From the NCBI GenBank assembly GCA_033856235.1, contig JAWVFI010000083.1, positions 1 to 64,000 on the forward strand: DNA of 64,000 nt, written 5' to 3'. Shown piece after piece: positions 44,910 to 54,035 of this stretch (the first letter of the stretch is position 1; every line of letters begins with the position of its first letter). Made by a program: the position numbers and the translations under genes. Source of the stretch: DASXRU01 sp033856235 (GTDB lineage: Bacteria; Acidobacteriota; Blastocatellia; Pyrinomonadales; Pyrinomonadaceae). The notes beneath the pieces are model-generated. The model was not told where the DNA came from. It saw only the letters and a program-made list of their open reading frames with translations, and searched no databases.

Positions 44910-45731
44910 TTATTGAAAATTGTAAATAATAATGCCGTTAACCCTCACCGCCATACCTGATAACTTCGTCGGCGTGAAGCGTGCTTTGTATGCCGCTTCG
45001 AGTGCCGGCCGGGCAAAGATTGGGTGCCCGCACAATACTTTCGCCTCGATGACTTTACCGGTTTCATCTATCAGCACCTGGACTCGTACCAGGCCGACCG
45101 CCCGGAGTCGCTTGGCTTCACCCGGATAAACTGGGACTGGCAAACTAATCGCGCGTCCATTTAGGACGCCCCCGCTTAACGAACCACCCTTAAGGTCCTC
45201 GACCCTCTGCGGCGGCATTTGCTTCCGGCGCTTCTCGAGGAATCGTTGTTCGGCTTTCAGCGCCTCGTCAGGCATCCGCGTTTCGTAAAGAAAACAAATG
45301 TATCGACTGAAGGTGCTGATACCGGATGAATCGCCGGTGGAGTTCTGGGGCAAGTCATCGATCGCGACGGCGCGCAAGAACAGCGATTCCGCTCGCGGGT
45401 AGTTTCGTTTCGCTACATATAGCTCAGCCAGGTTTCGCAATGCCGTGGACAAATGCTCGTCGTTGGGGCCCAGGATTTTTTCCGTGATCTCGGCCGCGCG
45501 GATTGCAAGCGGCAGGGCTTCATCGTATTTTTCACGACTGTAAAGCTTAATGACCTCAAGACTCATTCTCTGAGACTCAAGCAGCTCCGCATCTTGTTCC
45601 GGAGTGGTCTTTGGGGAAACAGCCGCCTGCTTCTTTGCCGGTTCTTGTGTCGTACCGGCTGCCGACCGCGCGAAAGTGGCCTGGGGTGCTGCCACACTCG
45701 CTATGATCATTAGTAATAATTTCAGCCGCAT
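44910..45731 (-). CDS. Exported TPR protein with TonB-like C-terminal domain
   Basis: I start this protein at the ATG at 45731, giving MRLKLLLMIIASVAAPQATFA as a signal peptide; the frame is open for 52 further codons upstream into the SDR gene, which have no coding look. Residues about 50-150 contain TPR-like helices (ALPLAIRAAEITEKILG, LAELYVAKRNYPRAESLFLRAV). The C-terminal 75 residues match the TonB C-terminal fold (YPGEAKRLRAVGLVRVQVLIDETG). Such proteins are frequent in Acidobacteria-like genomes. Whether it serves as an energy-transducing TonB is doubtful because no N-terminal anchor remains after cleavage. Confidence 0.75.
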   Translation of the reverse strand: MRLKLLLMIIASVAAPQATFARSAAGTTQEPAKKQAAVSPKTTPEQDAELLESQRMSLEVIKLYSREKYDEALPLAIRAAEITEKILGPNDEHLSTALRNLAELYVAKRNYPRAESLFLRAVAIDDLPQNSTGDSSGISTFSRYICFLYETRMPDEALKAEQRFLEKRRKQMPPQRVEDLKGGSLSGGVLNGRAISLPVPVYPGEAKRLRAVGLVRVQVLIDETGKVIEAKVLCGHPIFARPALEAAYKARFTPTKLSGMAVRVNGIIIYNFQ

Positions 45732-45741
45732 CCAGATTGCC

Positions 45742-46494
45742 CTATTTCTTCGGCGGCCGGCTGGGGCGAATCTCCACCCGGCTCGGCAAGGCACGGTCAT
45801 CAAAAGCGAGTAGATCCAAAACCACCTGACCGACGTCTGAGGGCTGCAACTGCCAGCTTCTCTCATCATCTGGCTCGTCGCCGCCAAACTCTGTGTTCAC
45901 TGAACCCGGCATGATGTAACTGACCTTGATGTTATCGTGGCGGACTTCCTGCATCAGCGCTTCGCTAAAACCATTCAAGCCGAACTTGGAAGCGTTGTAC
46001 GCCGCCATCCGCGCGTGTGCATTAACACCTGCCAGCGATGAAATGTTGAAGATGTAGCCACCGCCTCTCGCCTTCATATGAGGAATCGCTTCATGGCAAC
46101 AATAGAAGACTCCGAACACATTGGTTTCCAAAATCGCCCGAAAGTCTTCCGGCGACATCGCGGCCACGGTTTCGAACTTGCAGATGCCGGCGTTATTGAT
46201 CAGGATGTCGAGCCCGCCAAGTTCGCTCACCGTATGGGCGACAAGGGCCCGAACTTGTTCATAATCGCGGACATCGCAAATGAAGCTGGTGGCGCGCCCG
46301 TTACCGAGTTTAGTTAACTCGCTAACCGTGCGGTCGATTTCATCTTGATGGCGCGCGCTAATGCAGACGCTGACACCTTCGCGAACCAGGGCTTCCGCGA
46401 TTCCGCGTCCGATTCCCTTTGAGCCGCCGGTGACGATGGCTGATTTGCCTTTGAGATTCATTAACTGTTCGCGGCTCGGCCGTGTTTCAGTCAT
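45742..46494 (-). CDS. Short-chain dehydrogenase/reductase
   Basis: This is a classical SDR oxidoreductase of 250 aa. Visible are the cofactor loop VTGGSKGIGRGIAEAL, the NNAG motif, the catalytic Ser in NISSLAG and the YNASK catalytic pair. A basic residue in SARHQ after the second strand suggests NADP(H). The substrate is unknown. The ATG at 46494 overlaps the gatB stop as ATGA; a second Met at residue 12 (46461) begins closer to the fold and could be used instead. The TPR/TonB gene follows after ten bases. Confidence 0.9.
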   Translation of the reverse strand: MTETRPSREQLMNLKGKSAIVTGGSKGIGRGIAEALVREGVSVCISARHQDEIDRTVSELTKLGNGRATSFICDVRDYEQVRALVAHTVSELGGLDILINNAGICKFETVAAMSPEDFRAILETNVFGVFYCCHEAIPHMKARGGGYIFNISSLAGVNAHARMAAYNASKFGLNGFSEALMQEVRHDNIKVSYIMPGSVNTEFGGDEPDDERSWQLQPSDVGQVVLDLLAFDDRALPSRVEIRPSRPPKK

Positions 46495-47963
46495 CCTTTG
46501 AGCTTCTCTTTTAACCGCTCGTTAACGATCTTCGGGTTCGCCTTACCCTTTGACGCTTTCATCACCTGACCCACAAGATAGCCAAACAACGCCTCTTTGC
46601 CGGCGCGATATTGTTCCAGTTGCGCCGGGCTGGCGGCGATCACTTCATCGATGACGCTATCGATCTCACCGCTGTCGCTAAGCTGTACCAGCCCGCGCTC
46701 TGCGATTATCGCCGCGGCGCTTTTGCCCGTGGCAAACATTTCGGAGAGTACTTCCTTTCCCTGCTTGCCGTTAATCGTGCCTTCATCGATTGAACGCACG
46801 AGGGCGCCCAGCTCGTTCGGCGCAACCGGACACTCGGCCGCCGAGATGCCGGCGTTTTCTATTTCGCGCAGCAGCTCGGAGCGGATCCAGTTTGAGGCCC
46901 CACGCGGATTACCCGCCGCCGCGGCCGCCGCTTCGTAATAATCGGACAGGGCGCGATCGGAAGTCAGTTGCGAGGCATCGCTGAACGACAAGTCATACTG
47001 TTCCATGAATCGCTGCCGGCGGGCCTCAGGCAATTCCGGCATCGCACTTCGCACTTCATCGATAAACTCCCGGGTCACCAGCAGCGGCGGCAGATCCGGT
47101 TCCGGGAAGTAACGATAATCATGCGCCTCTTCCTTTGATCGCATCACCCGCGTTTCCGCAGCGCGTTCGTCCCACAAACGCGTTTCCTGCATCACGCGCT
47201 CGCCTGCTTCCAGCGCCTTGATTTGCCTTTCAACTTCGAACTCGATCGCGCGCTGCATGAAGCGGACCGAATTAAGGTTCTTCAACTCGACCTTCGTGCC
47301 AAAACCCTCGCCCGTGCGACGCACCGACACATTCGCCTCGCAACGCAGGTTGCCCTTTTCCATGTCGGCTTCCGACGCTCCGACCCACGACAAAGCTCGC
47401 CGCACATGATTGACGTAGTCGTAAGCCTCCCAGGAAGTACGGAAGTCGGGCTCAGTCACGATTTCCGCTAAGGGAGTGCCGGCGCGATTGAGATCGATAT
47501 AGGAATAGCGATCTACCTCCGGCAGTCCCTCGTGGACGTTCTTGCCCGCGTCTTCTTCCAAGTGCAGACGAGTGATGCGCACGGTCTTTGGCGTCCAGTT
47601 TCGCGCATGACCCGCCGGATCCCGCTCTGCGGTCATGATCTCGAGCGTCCCATCGGCGGAGAATGGTTGATCGAATTGCGAAATCTGGTAGCCCTTCGGC
47701 AGGTCCGGATAGAAATAGTTTTTGCGGGAAAAAATTGATCGCTCGTTAATGCGCAGGCCGAGCGACAGCGCCGCGCGCGCGCCCAACTCCACGGCGCGCC
47801 AGTTTAAAACCGGAAGCGCGCCCGGTAACCCCAAACAAACAGGACAAGTGTTTGCGTTCGGCTGATCGCCAAACTTGGTCGAGCAACTGCAGAAAATTTT
47901 TGATTCAGTGCTCAATTGAGCATGAATCTCCAGCCCGATAACGGTTTCCCAGTTGTTTGTCAT
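46491..47963 (-). CDS. gatB: Aspartyl/glutamyl-tRNA amidotransferase subunit B
   Basis: GatB is the kinase/transamidase subunit of the GatCAB complex that converts Glu-tRNA(Gln) or Asp-tRNA(Asn) to the amidated form. The 490-aa protein has the starting VIGLEIHAQLSTESKIFC, then CPVCLGLPGALPVLN, the KNYFYPDLPKGYQISQ motif and a C-terminal YqeY-like tail domain (GKANPKIVNERLKEKL). gatA and gatC are not in the window. The gene lies 15 bases after the coiled-coil exported protein gene and overlaps the SDR gene by four bases. Confidence 0.96.
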   Translation of the reverse strand: MTNNWETVIGLEIHAQLSTESKIFCSCSTKFGDQPNANTCPVCLGLPGALPVLNWRAVELGARAALSLGLRINERSIFSRKNYFYPDLPKGYQISQFDQPFSADGTLEIMTAERDPAGHARNWTPKTVRITRLHLEEDAGKNVHEGLPEVDRYSYIDLNRAGTPLAEIVTEPDFRTSWEAYDYVNHVRRALSWVGASEADMEKGNLRCEANVSVRRTGEGFGTKVELKNLNSVRFMQRAIEFEVERQIKALEAGERVMQETRLWDERAAETRVMRSKEEAHDYRYFPEPDLPPLLVTREFIDEVRSAMPELPEARRQRFMEQYDLSFSDASQLTSDRALSDYYEAAAAAAGNPRGASNWIRSELLREIENAGISAAECPVAPNELGALVRSIDEGTINGKQGKEVLSEMFATGKSAAAIIAERGLVQLSDSGEIDSVIDEVIAASPAQLEQYRAGKEALFGYLVGQVMKASKGKANPKIVNERLKEKLKG

Positions 47964-47978
47964 TTAGTGAATTCTCGT

Positions 47979-49058
47979 TTAGGGCCTCAGCCAGCCGGGG
48001 GGCGCTCCGGCGCGACGCGCTTCTTCCTCTAAAAGCCGCCAGCGCGCCTGAATGCCGGCCCGCCTCGTCAGCATCTCGTTCAGTTTTTCAGTCAGCGCGG
48101 CGCGTTCGTAGGACTGATCGAAAGGAGGTGGTTGCGAAACCAACACGTAAGGATATGGTGAGCCGAACGACCATGGCGCACGCGAGCCAAACCCGCCTCG
48201 CCCCTGGCCAAAAGGTACACGCCCAAACCCCGGATTCAGCGTCGCGCCCACACGCACAGGACCCGCGCCGAACCTTACTTGTCCGGACACATTAGTACCT
48301 CCGGGCCAAACGGGAATTCCGCCACGACCTGGCATCGGTGTTCCGGTCCATCTTCGCGACGGGAAAGGCACTCCCGGCAAAACCCAGCCGCCGGGTCCGA
48401 TCATTGTCCCCGTCCACACGCGCGCGGTGGGAAGTTCAGCCAGGCGCCCATTTAGATATGAAATCTGTCCGTTGACCTCCACGAATTCAGACCGTAACTC
48501 ATTCGCGCGGCCGCGCCAGTAGGCTTCATCATTCTCATGCAATGTCCGTTGTTCACTTAGTGCCGCGCGAATCTGTTCCGCTTCCATTTGCTCGCGACGC
48601 CGGGTTTCTTCCAATGTCGGCAAACCCAACTCGCGTCTTCGCTGTTCATAGGCACGTTCGCTTTGCAGTCGGGCTCGGCGCGACGGTTCCAATTGCGCAT
48701 TCGTGATAGTCACCCGACGTGAACCGGTTTCAACCTGTTGCTGAGCAGACCTCGCTTCGGTGAGTTTTACAAACCCGCCGGGCGGTAAATGGTTGATCCG
48801 CTCAGTCGCCGGAATATCGATGATGGATAAGTTAAGAGTGACGTTGAAACCCGGAGCCCGCTCGTAAGTTAAAGTGCTGGCGGTCACTGTAATTTTCCCG
48901 GAAGCCTCGATCTGTCGCCCATCGCGGAGCACCAAAGTGTAGGCAGCAACCAGCGTCGGAAGCAGGACGACCACTGTCGCCGCCAATACGATTCGTCCCA
49001 CCGCCCGCCGCATGGTCATGCGGCAATCCGATATGAAGCTCTCCCACAACTGGAACAT
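47979..49058 (-). CDS. Exported coiled-coil, Gly/Pro/Arg-rich hypothetical protein
   Basis: No family is recognised. I start at the ATG at 49058, which follows GGAAAGGAAAGAG; the frame extends 18 codons farther. A membrane-targeting segment (RIVLAATVVVLLPTLVAAYT) is followed by a short beta-rich domain (LVLRDGRQIEASGKITVTAS), a highly charged helical stretch (RREQMEAEQIRAALSEQ) near residue 150, a Gly/Pro/Arg-rich middle and a C-terminal helix (LNEMLTRRAGIQARWRLLEEE). It is probably periplasmic or membrane-tethered. It is the first gene of the gatB cluster. Confidence 0.65.
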   Translation of the reverse strand: MFQLWESFISDCRMTMRRAVGRIVLAATVVVLLPTLVAAYTLVLRDGRQIEASGKITVTASTLTYERAPGFNVTLNLSIIDIPATERINHLPPGGFVKLTEARSAQQQVETGSRRVTITNAQLEPSRRARLQSERAYEQRRRELGLPTLEETRRREQMEAEQIRAALSEQRTLHENDEAYWRGRANELRSEFVEVNGQISYLNGRLAELPTARVWTGTMIGPGGWVLPGVPFPSRRWTGTPMPGRGGIPVWPGGTNVSGQVRFGAGPVRVGATLNPGFGRVPFGQGRGGFGSRAPWSFGSPYPYVLVSQPPPFDQSYERAALTEKLNEMLTRRAGIQARWRLLEEEARRAGAPPGWLRP

Positions 49059-49308
49059 CTCTTTCCTTTCCCGACAACGCATGTTTGCGGTTCGATGGGT
49101 CGAGTATAGCACCGGGTATTAACGTGCTCAACGAGGCCCGCAAATCGCAGGCCCCGGCCAAAATACTTGCGTCGGCTGCGAGGGTTTGGTGTACAATCCG
49201 CGCCGTTTACTGGCACATTATCGCAGACTACGGCCGGATCCTTACTGAACTCCAGAGGCGTCCGCCGACGGTTATCAACCCCCATTCACTAAGGAGACAA
49301 ACGAAATC

Positions 49309-49677
49309 ATGGCAAAGACAATCGCAAAGATTCTGGGCCTGGTGCTGCTACTGGTTGGCATATTGGGTTTCACTGCCGTGCTCAAGCCCCTCGGCGCGCA
49401 CCTGAACCCGGCGCACAACGCCGTCCACATCCTGACCGGCGTGATCGCGCTCTACTTCGGATTCGCCCAGACGATGTCTGCCGCCCGTGCTTTTGATCTG
49501 GTCTTTGGAGCTGTTTATCTGCTGCTGGGTGTGTGCGGGTACTTCCTGGGGGATGCAGGCAACATGCACATGCTGCACATTGGCCCGCTCATGCTGGGTA
49601 ACATGGACCACATGATTCACGTCGCCGTCGGCGCACTTTTCCTAATCGGCGGCTTAATGACCGGTAAGAACGCCTAA
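49309..49677 (+). CDS. Small four-helix membrane protein, DUF4383-like
   Basis: The 122-aa protein is almost entirely hydrophobic with four likely membrane helices: LGLVLLLVGILGFTAVL, AVHILTGVIALYFGF, AFDLVFGAVYLLLGVCGYFLG and MIHVAVGALFLIGGLM. His residues cluster between the last two helices (MHMLHIGPLMLGNMDHMIH). The pattern matches the DUF4383 family, whose function is unknown. AAGGAGA lies eleven bases before the ATG. It is divergent from the coiled-coil protein gene, sharing a 250-base promoter region. Confidence 0.75.
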   Translation: MAKTIAKILGLVLLLVGILGFTAVLKPLGAHLNPAHNAVHILTGVIALYFGFAQTMSAARAFDLVFGAVYLLLGVCGYFLGDAGNMHMLHIGPLMLGNMDHMIHVAVGALFLIGGLMTGKNA

Positions 49678-49740
49678 GAGTAGAGGCGACTTCAAATCAT
49701 CGACGCGAGCATTAGTTTGCGAGAGACCATGTAAGTTAGA

Positions 49741-49905
49741 GAGGCTCAACGCGCGTTCCAGGCGCATGGAGTTTCAGCTTTCACGCTTTAGAAGTTTCGC
49801 GATTCACAAAACCAGGCAAACTAAAGTTTGAACTCTGTCCACCTGTAGGGGTGGGAGGCGCAACGCTGGTTCGAGGCGTATAGAGTTCAAGCTTCAGCTT
49901 GCCGC
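49741..49905. repeat. Diverged direct repeat pair with small palindromes
   Basis: The segments at 49741-49786 and 49857-49905 share the pattern GGC-CAACGC--GTTC-AGGCG-AT-GAGTT--AGCTT. Between and within them lie perfect palindromes CAAACTAAAGTTTG (49817-49830) and CAAGCTTCAGCTTG (49888-49901), which resemble the ACTTCAGT palindrome family. No gene is seen in 49678-49926. Confidence 0.5.
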
Positions 49906-49926
49906 CTTGCGCATTGGTCCAGGTCG

Positions 49927-50289
49927 CTATTCGGAAAGCTTCCTTCCAGTATCGCCGGGATACGGACAATGCCGGCATCCGTTTTTGCAACAATAACCGC
50001 GGCGCAAGTGATACCGAGCCGTGAAGATCATCGTCTCTCCTTCCAAATAGTAATCCTCCCTCTCAACCAGTGGACGTTGTGGGTCAGCGTCAATCTCTTC
50101 CATAAGTTGGGCCTTTGATCCTGAAATAGCGTCCCGCAGGCATTTGGAACAGAGGCAATCCATGGCTGCGCTCGCTGCCAATGCGATGTGCGGTAACGCG
50201 TCGCACCAGCATGGAGTCTCCCAGCTGTCAGCGCCGCAGCCAAAACTCTCTCCACAGCGCGAACAGCTTTTTTCTTTGACGGATTGCAT
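49927..50289 (-). CDS. Cys-rich CWC/DUF5522-like protein
   Basis: This small protein of about 120 aa has an N-terminal CSRCGESFGCGA...CWCD cluster (the CWC signature), a middle CLCSKC, and a C-terminal GYCCKNGCRHCPY cluster of the DUF5522 type. It thus looks like a fusion of two small Cys-rich domains, probably metal-binding. No activity is known. I use the ATG at 50289; a TTG at 50316 is also in frame. It follows the cobalamin receptor gene by 34 bases on the same strand and may be co-transcribed under the same riboswitch. Confidence 0.7.
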   Translation of the reverse strand: MQSVKEKSCSRCGESFGCGADSWETPCWCDALPHIALAASAAMDCLCSKCLRDAISGSKAQLMEEIDADPQRPLVEREDYYLEGETMIFTARYHLRRGYCCKNGCRHCPYPGDTGRKLSE

Positions 50290-50323
50290 CAGGTTCGTTC
50301 GCAGAAAAGCAGCCAACCTTAAT

Positions 50324-52804
50324 TCAGAAACTTAACGCCGCTCCGGCCCGCCCCGTTCGGCTCGGCATCCGAAACCCGCTCTCGAAATACTGGCGATTGA
50401 ACAGATTGTCCACATAACCGAAAAACCGCAGCGAGCGCGATTCCCCGAGCGGCAGAGTGTAACTGCCACCCAGATCCGCTTTGGCCAATCCGCTGAAGCG
50501 ATAGGCCCGGCTGGCGAAGGTGCTGGAGTTGAAAACGGGCGCGAGGTAATCGCTGGAAGCCGCGAGATCGAAATTAACCAGCACGCGACTGCCGAAGCGC
50601 TGCGTCACAACCAGGGAGAATTGATGATCGGGTGTCACGAAGGATCGCAGCACACCCGGAACTTGGGGAGTGCGCTGCAGACTCTTCGTATAGGTATACG
50701 CCGCCGTGAGGTTCAACGAGGCCGACGGTGTCGCGGTCATGCTTAACTCGACGCCGCGGGCGATCCCTCCATTCGTATTCACGTATCCACCGAACCGGCC
50801 GAACGGATCCGTCACCGGATTAATCAGACCCGAGAAATCGAAGATGATTATTTTTTGCAGCTTTGTGTAGAAGTAAGTCGCCGAAGCGCGCAACCGATTC
50901 CGATAAAGCGTCTGATCGATCCCGGCATCAAAGGCAATCGAACGATCGGGTTGCAGCCGCGGATCGCCTACGGGTGAGTAACCAAAGAAACTGTCGAAGA
51001 ACGTGCCGAAACGTTCAAACAGCGTCGGCGCCCGGTAACCGTTACCGATATGCCCGCGCAACTTCGTTCCGGACGAGCGAAACATATACGCAACCGATCC
51101 ATCGCCGGTGTAGGCCGTCGGCGGGGAAAGAAAAGTTAAACCCCGGTATGGAGATGAAGCCACAGGCGTAAACACCGGCTGGCTCAGCCGGAAGAACTGC
51201 GCTCGAAATGCTCCCGAGATTTGCAACCGGTCACCCATAAAGCGCAATTGATCCTGGACAAAGAGCGTGTGGCTCCTTTGCGTAGCATCAACGTCGGAAT
51301 TGCTCGCCGGATTTACGGGGAATGAAGGGTTCCTGAAGTTCTCGCTCTCAAACTCATAACCGCCAGTGATGAAGTTGGCGCGCCCCGCTCGCAAATCAAA
51401 ACGCGCGCTCGCCGTGTGAATGCGGGCGTCGAAATCAGATCGCTCCGTGCCGCCGAACGGCTGGAAGCCCGGTCCCAGGGGTCCATTGATGCTGCGGCGG
51501 TTTGTGGTCAGACCCTGATAGCTGAGGGTATAGCCGAAGGCCTCCGTTGGCCGATGCGTGAAAATGACGGCGCCGGAGAAGAACTTCGCTTGGCGCAGGT
51601 TGTCGGGATCATTCGCCCCAGGGATAAAAGTTGCCGCTCCGGGATGCAGTAACGAGATCGGCACGCCCGCCTCAAAGCGGGCCAGTTCAGTTGGGGAGAG
51701 AGGAACAGCGTTAATGATGCCTGTTGCGGGCAAGGTCCCTACGGCTTCCGGGCTGTTATTCAGTTGTAAGCGAGAGTCGGTGGCGTAGATGCGACCTGAC
51801 AGAGTGGCTGTGGGTGTCAGCTGAAAAAGTACCCGTCCTTGTCCGCTGGTGTTGCGCGCTTCATCGTGGTCATCAACGCCGCGCGTCACATTCAGGTGTG
51901 ACAAGCCAAGGCTGTAAATAATGCGATTGTGGCTGGCGCCCCCGGCAATCTGGGCCCGCCCGCGAAACATACCCAAGCCCCCACCTTCAGCAAGCACGTT
52001 GCCATGGAAGGGTGCGCCGCCCTCATCAGTCACCAGATTGATGACGCCGCCGATGGCGTTCGTGCCGTAGAGTGAGGAGCCAGAGCATCGCAACACTTCA
52101 ACGCGGCTGACATCCGTGACCAGCAAGTCTCCCAGAAAACCCGAGGCGTCGCCCTGTGGAGCTCCGGCATCGCGGAAACGCAGCCCATCGATCAGGACCG
52201 CAGTGTCTTCATTGCGCAATCCCCGTGTTTTAATTGACGTGAACGAGCCCGGCCCACCAAGTTGTTGCACTCGTAAACCCGGAACGGATCGCAAAGCTTC
52301 GGAGATGGCAACTTCGTCGCGTTCATCTATCTCTTGCTGATCCACTACGGAAACAGCTTTGGATACTTCATCAACTGGTTGCGCCGTACTCTGAGCGGTA
52401 ACGATGACGTGCTCATCAATCGCGGCAAGCGGCAATGATATCTCGAGCGTCGCCGTCGCATTTCGCTCAATCCGCAGTGCCTGGGCAGTCGCGCGTGCGA
52501 ATCCCGCCGCTTCGGCTTCGATCAAATACTCGCCCGGCCTCAGGTCTTCAAAGAGACACGTGCCCTTGTCATTCGTCAGGCCCAGCCGCCGAACTCTGTT
52601 GTCGCGCGTGTAGAGGGTAACAGCCGCCTTGAGCACAACTGCGCCGTGCGGGTCGGTGACCCTGACGATAATTCCCGTCCCTGCCGCTCCGTCTTGCGCC
52701 CGAATCCCGGCTGAAAAAGGACCGCAGAACAACAACAGAGCCAAAATGCCCAGGGCTGTTCCGGTGAAATGCACATCTCTCGTTTGATTGTTTTGTCTTT
52801 TCAT
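50324..52804 (-). CDS. btuB: TonB-dependent outer-membrane receptor for cobalamin (BtuB-like)
   Basis: The receptor imports a ligand through the outer membrane using TonB energy. From the ATG at 52804, preceded by GCAGGAGAAG, the 826-aa product has a signal peptide (LGILALLLFCGPFSAGIRA), a carboxypeptidase-regulatory-like domain (about 45-125), a TonB-box-like EHVIVTAQS near residue 131, a plug domain (VPGLRVQQLGG, RNEDTAVLIDGLRFRD, NAIGGVINLVT) and a beta-barrel ending in Phe. Specificity for cobalamin is inferred from the cobalamin riboswitch directly upstream and the neighbouring btuFCD genes. The frame is open upstream to 52972, but that part is riboswitch RNA. Confidence 0.9.
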   Translation of the reverse strand: MKRQNNQTRDVHFTGTALGILALLLFCGPFSAGIRAQDGAAGTGIIVRVTDPHGAVVLKAAVTLYTRDNRVRRLGLTNDKGTCLFEDLRPGEYLIEAEAAGFARATAQALRIERNATATLEISLPLAAIDEHVIVTAQSTAQPVDEVSKAVSVVDQQEIDERDEVAISEALRSVPGLRVQQLGGPGSFTSIKTRGLRNEDTAVLIDGLRFRDAGAPQGDASGFLGDLLVTDVSRVEVLRCSGSSLYGTNAIGGVINLVTDEGGAPFHGNVLAEGGGLGMFRGRAQIAGGASHNRIIYSLGLSHLNVTRGVDDHDEARNTSGQGRVLFQLTPTATLSGRIYATDSRLQLNNSPEAVGTLPATGIINAVPLSPTELARFEAGVPISLLHPGAATFIPGANDPDNLRQAKFFSGAVIFTHRPTEAFGYTLSYQGLTTNRRSINGPLGPGFQPFGGTERSDFDARIHTASARFDLRAGRANFITGGYEFESENFRNPSFPVNPASNSDVDATQRSHTLFVQDQLRFMGDRLQISGAFRAQFFRLSQPVFTPVASSPYRGLTFLSPPTAYTGDGSVAYMFRSSGTKLRGHIGNGYRAPTLFERFGTFFDSFFGYSPVGDPRLQPDRSIAFDAGIDQTLYRNRLRASATYFYTKLQKIIIFDFSGLINPVTDPFGRFGGYVNTNGGIARGVELSMTATPSASLNLTAAYTYTKSLQRTPQVPGVLRSFVTPDHQFSLVVTQRFGSRVLVNFDLAASSDYLAPVFNSSTFASRAYRFSGLAKADLGGSYTLPLGESRSLRFFGYVDNLFNRQYFESGFRMPSRTGRAGAALSF

Positions 52805-52844
52805 CTGTAGCTTCTCCTGCCCGTCGCAGTGCGAGCTGATAAGG

Positions 52845-53045
52845 AACGACGAACAGGTTTCCTGACTTGTGGCGTATAGCGATGGCCGGGCAGTGACTTC
52901 TGTTACTGACCCAGTTCCCAACGCTGCTTCGCATGCGCCTTCCCAGGAACTCTCCCAGTGGCTAAAACACATGCGCCAACCACTTACAGTTGCGCGGGCA
53001 GCGGCGGCTTTAAACCGCCTTCCCTCATCCGTCGTACAGGGTTAC
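52845..53045 (-). promoter_or_regulatory. Cobalamin riboswitch upstream of btuB
   Basis: Read on the minus strand, the element has the 5' core GGGAAGGCGG, then GCTGCCCGCGCAACTGTAAG, a central GCCACTGGG box, and the B12 box AAGTCAGGAAACCTG (52855-52869). No T-tract terminator follows before the start codon, so control is more likely at translation, through access to the ribosome-binding site at about 52812-52818. Ends are approximate. Confidence 0.92.
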
Positions 53046-53051
53046 TTAGTG

Positions 53052-53071
53052 GCACAGATCTGAGTCTGTGC
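53052..53071. repeat. Palindrome between btuD and the btuB riboswitch
   Basis: GCACAGA (53052-53058) pairs with TCTGTGC (53065-53071) around TCTGAG. It belongs to the same family as its neighbours. Confidence 0.55.
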
Positions 53072-53078
53072 TGTATTG

Positions 53079-53157
53079 GTAACGCAAACTTCAGTTTGCG
53101 TTTGATGGAAACTCCTAGAATCAAAACACCTAAATCGCAAACTGAAGTTTGCGTTAC
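53079..53157. repeat. Paired palindromes forming a perfect 22-bp inverted repeat
   Basis: Bases 53079-53100 and 53136-53157 are exact reverse complements, and each is itself a palindrome: AACGCAAACT-TC-AGTTTGCGTT and CGCAAACT-GA-AGTTTGCG. Thirty-five bases separate them. The right copy abuts the btuD stop region. Confidence 0.75.
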
Positions 53158-53161
53158 ATCA

Positions 53162-53950
53162 CTACGACCACATCACATGCACCGGCGTGATTCGTGGAGC
53201 CCCCGTGGTCGGGTGCGCGTCCACTAATACTTCCATTCCAAAAACCTCGTGCAGTAACTGCGGCGTCAACACGGCGCGCGGTGGGCCTTCGGCGAATGTC
53301 CGTCCGCCTTTCAGAAGTAAGACCCGATCCGCAAATTGCGCCGCCAGATTGATGTCATGCGTGACGACTATGGCGCTCGCTCCATGCTGGTCGGCACGAC
53401 CGCGCACCAGCCGCATCATTGTTGCCTGGTGCGATAAATCAAGATTGGCCGTTGGTTCGTCCAGTAGCAGGATCGCGGCTTCAGTCGCCAAGGCTCGGGC
53501 CAGCACCGCACGCTGCCGTTCCCCGCCGGATAGTTCATTCATCGGCCGGTTCTCAAGCGCGCGGAGTTCAGTTTCCTCCAGGACATTCCGCGCGATTTCA
53601 AGATCCCGCTCTGTTTCCCATCCCCACGCGGCTGCGTTGGCCCATGCAAATCGACCGCCCAGGATAAACTCAACTACAGTCACAGGAAATCGCAGGTCGG
53701 CTTCCTGCGCCACCACTGCGACGCGCCGGCTGACGATGCGTCTTGAGTACGACGACAGCGGCGCTCCATCCAACAGGAGTTCGCCGGCGGCCAACGGCAA
53801 AGCGCCGTTCAAAGCCCGCAACAGTGTCGATTTCCCCGCACCATTCGGGCCGATCACGGCAGTAATCTGACCTGGCTCAGCTCGCAGTGAAACTGCCACC
53901 AGCGCTACGCGCGAACCGTAATTAACTGAGATTTCGCTGGCTTCCAACAT
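53162..53950 (-). CDS. btuD: Cobalamin/iron-chelate ABC transporter ATP-binding protein
   Basis: This is the ATPase of a FecE/BtuD-family importer. The 262-aa protein has Walker A GPNGAGKSTLL, the Q-loop in VAVVAQEADL, the signature LSGGERQRAVLARALA, Walker B AILLLDEPTANLDL and the switch His in VTHDINLAA. It works with the permease and binding-protein genes just upstream on the same strand. The substrate assignment (vitamin B12 or a corrinoid) rests on the upstream riboswitch and the adjacent riboswitch-controlled receptor; family alone could not exclude haem or a siderophore. Confidence 0.9.
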   Translation of the reverse strand: MLEASEISVNYGSRVALVAVSLRAEPGQITAVIGPNGAGKSTLLRALNGALPLAAGELLLDGAPLSSYSRRIVSRRVAVVAQEADLRFPVTVVEFILGGRFAWANAAAWGWETERDLEIARNVLEETELRALENRPMNELSGGERQRAVLARALATEAAILLLDEPTANLDLSHQATMMRLVRGRADQHGASAIVVTHDINLAAQFADRVLLLKGGRTFAEGPPRAVLTPQLLHEVFGMEVLVDAHPTTGAPRITPVHVMWS

Positions 53951-53961
53951 GACTTCTCGTT

Positions 53962-54025
53962 CGACAAACTTCAGTTTGTCGCTTCTCTCAAAGTCCGCAG
54001 TTAATCGACAAACTGAAGTTTGTCG
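53962..54025. repeat. Paired palindromes between btuC and btuD
   Basis: CGACAAACT-TC-AGTTTGTCG (53962-53981) and CGACAAACT-GA-AGTTTGTCG (54006-54025) are reverse complements of each other, separated by 24 bases. They fill the short gap between the permease and ATPase genes. Confidence 0.75.
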
Positions 54026-54035
54026 GACACGACTC

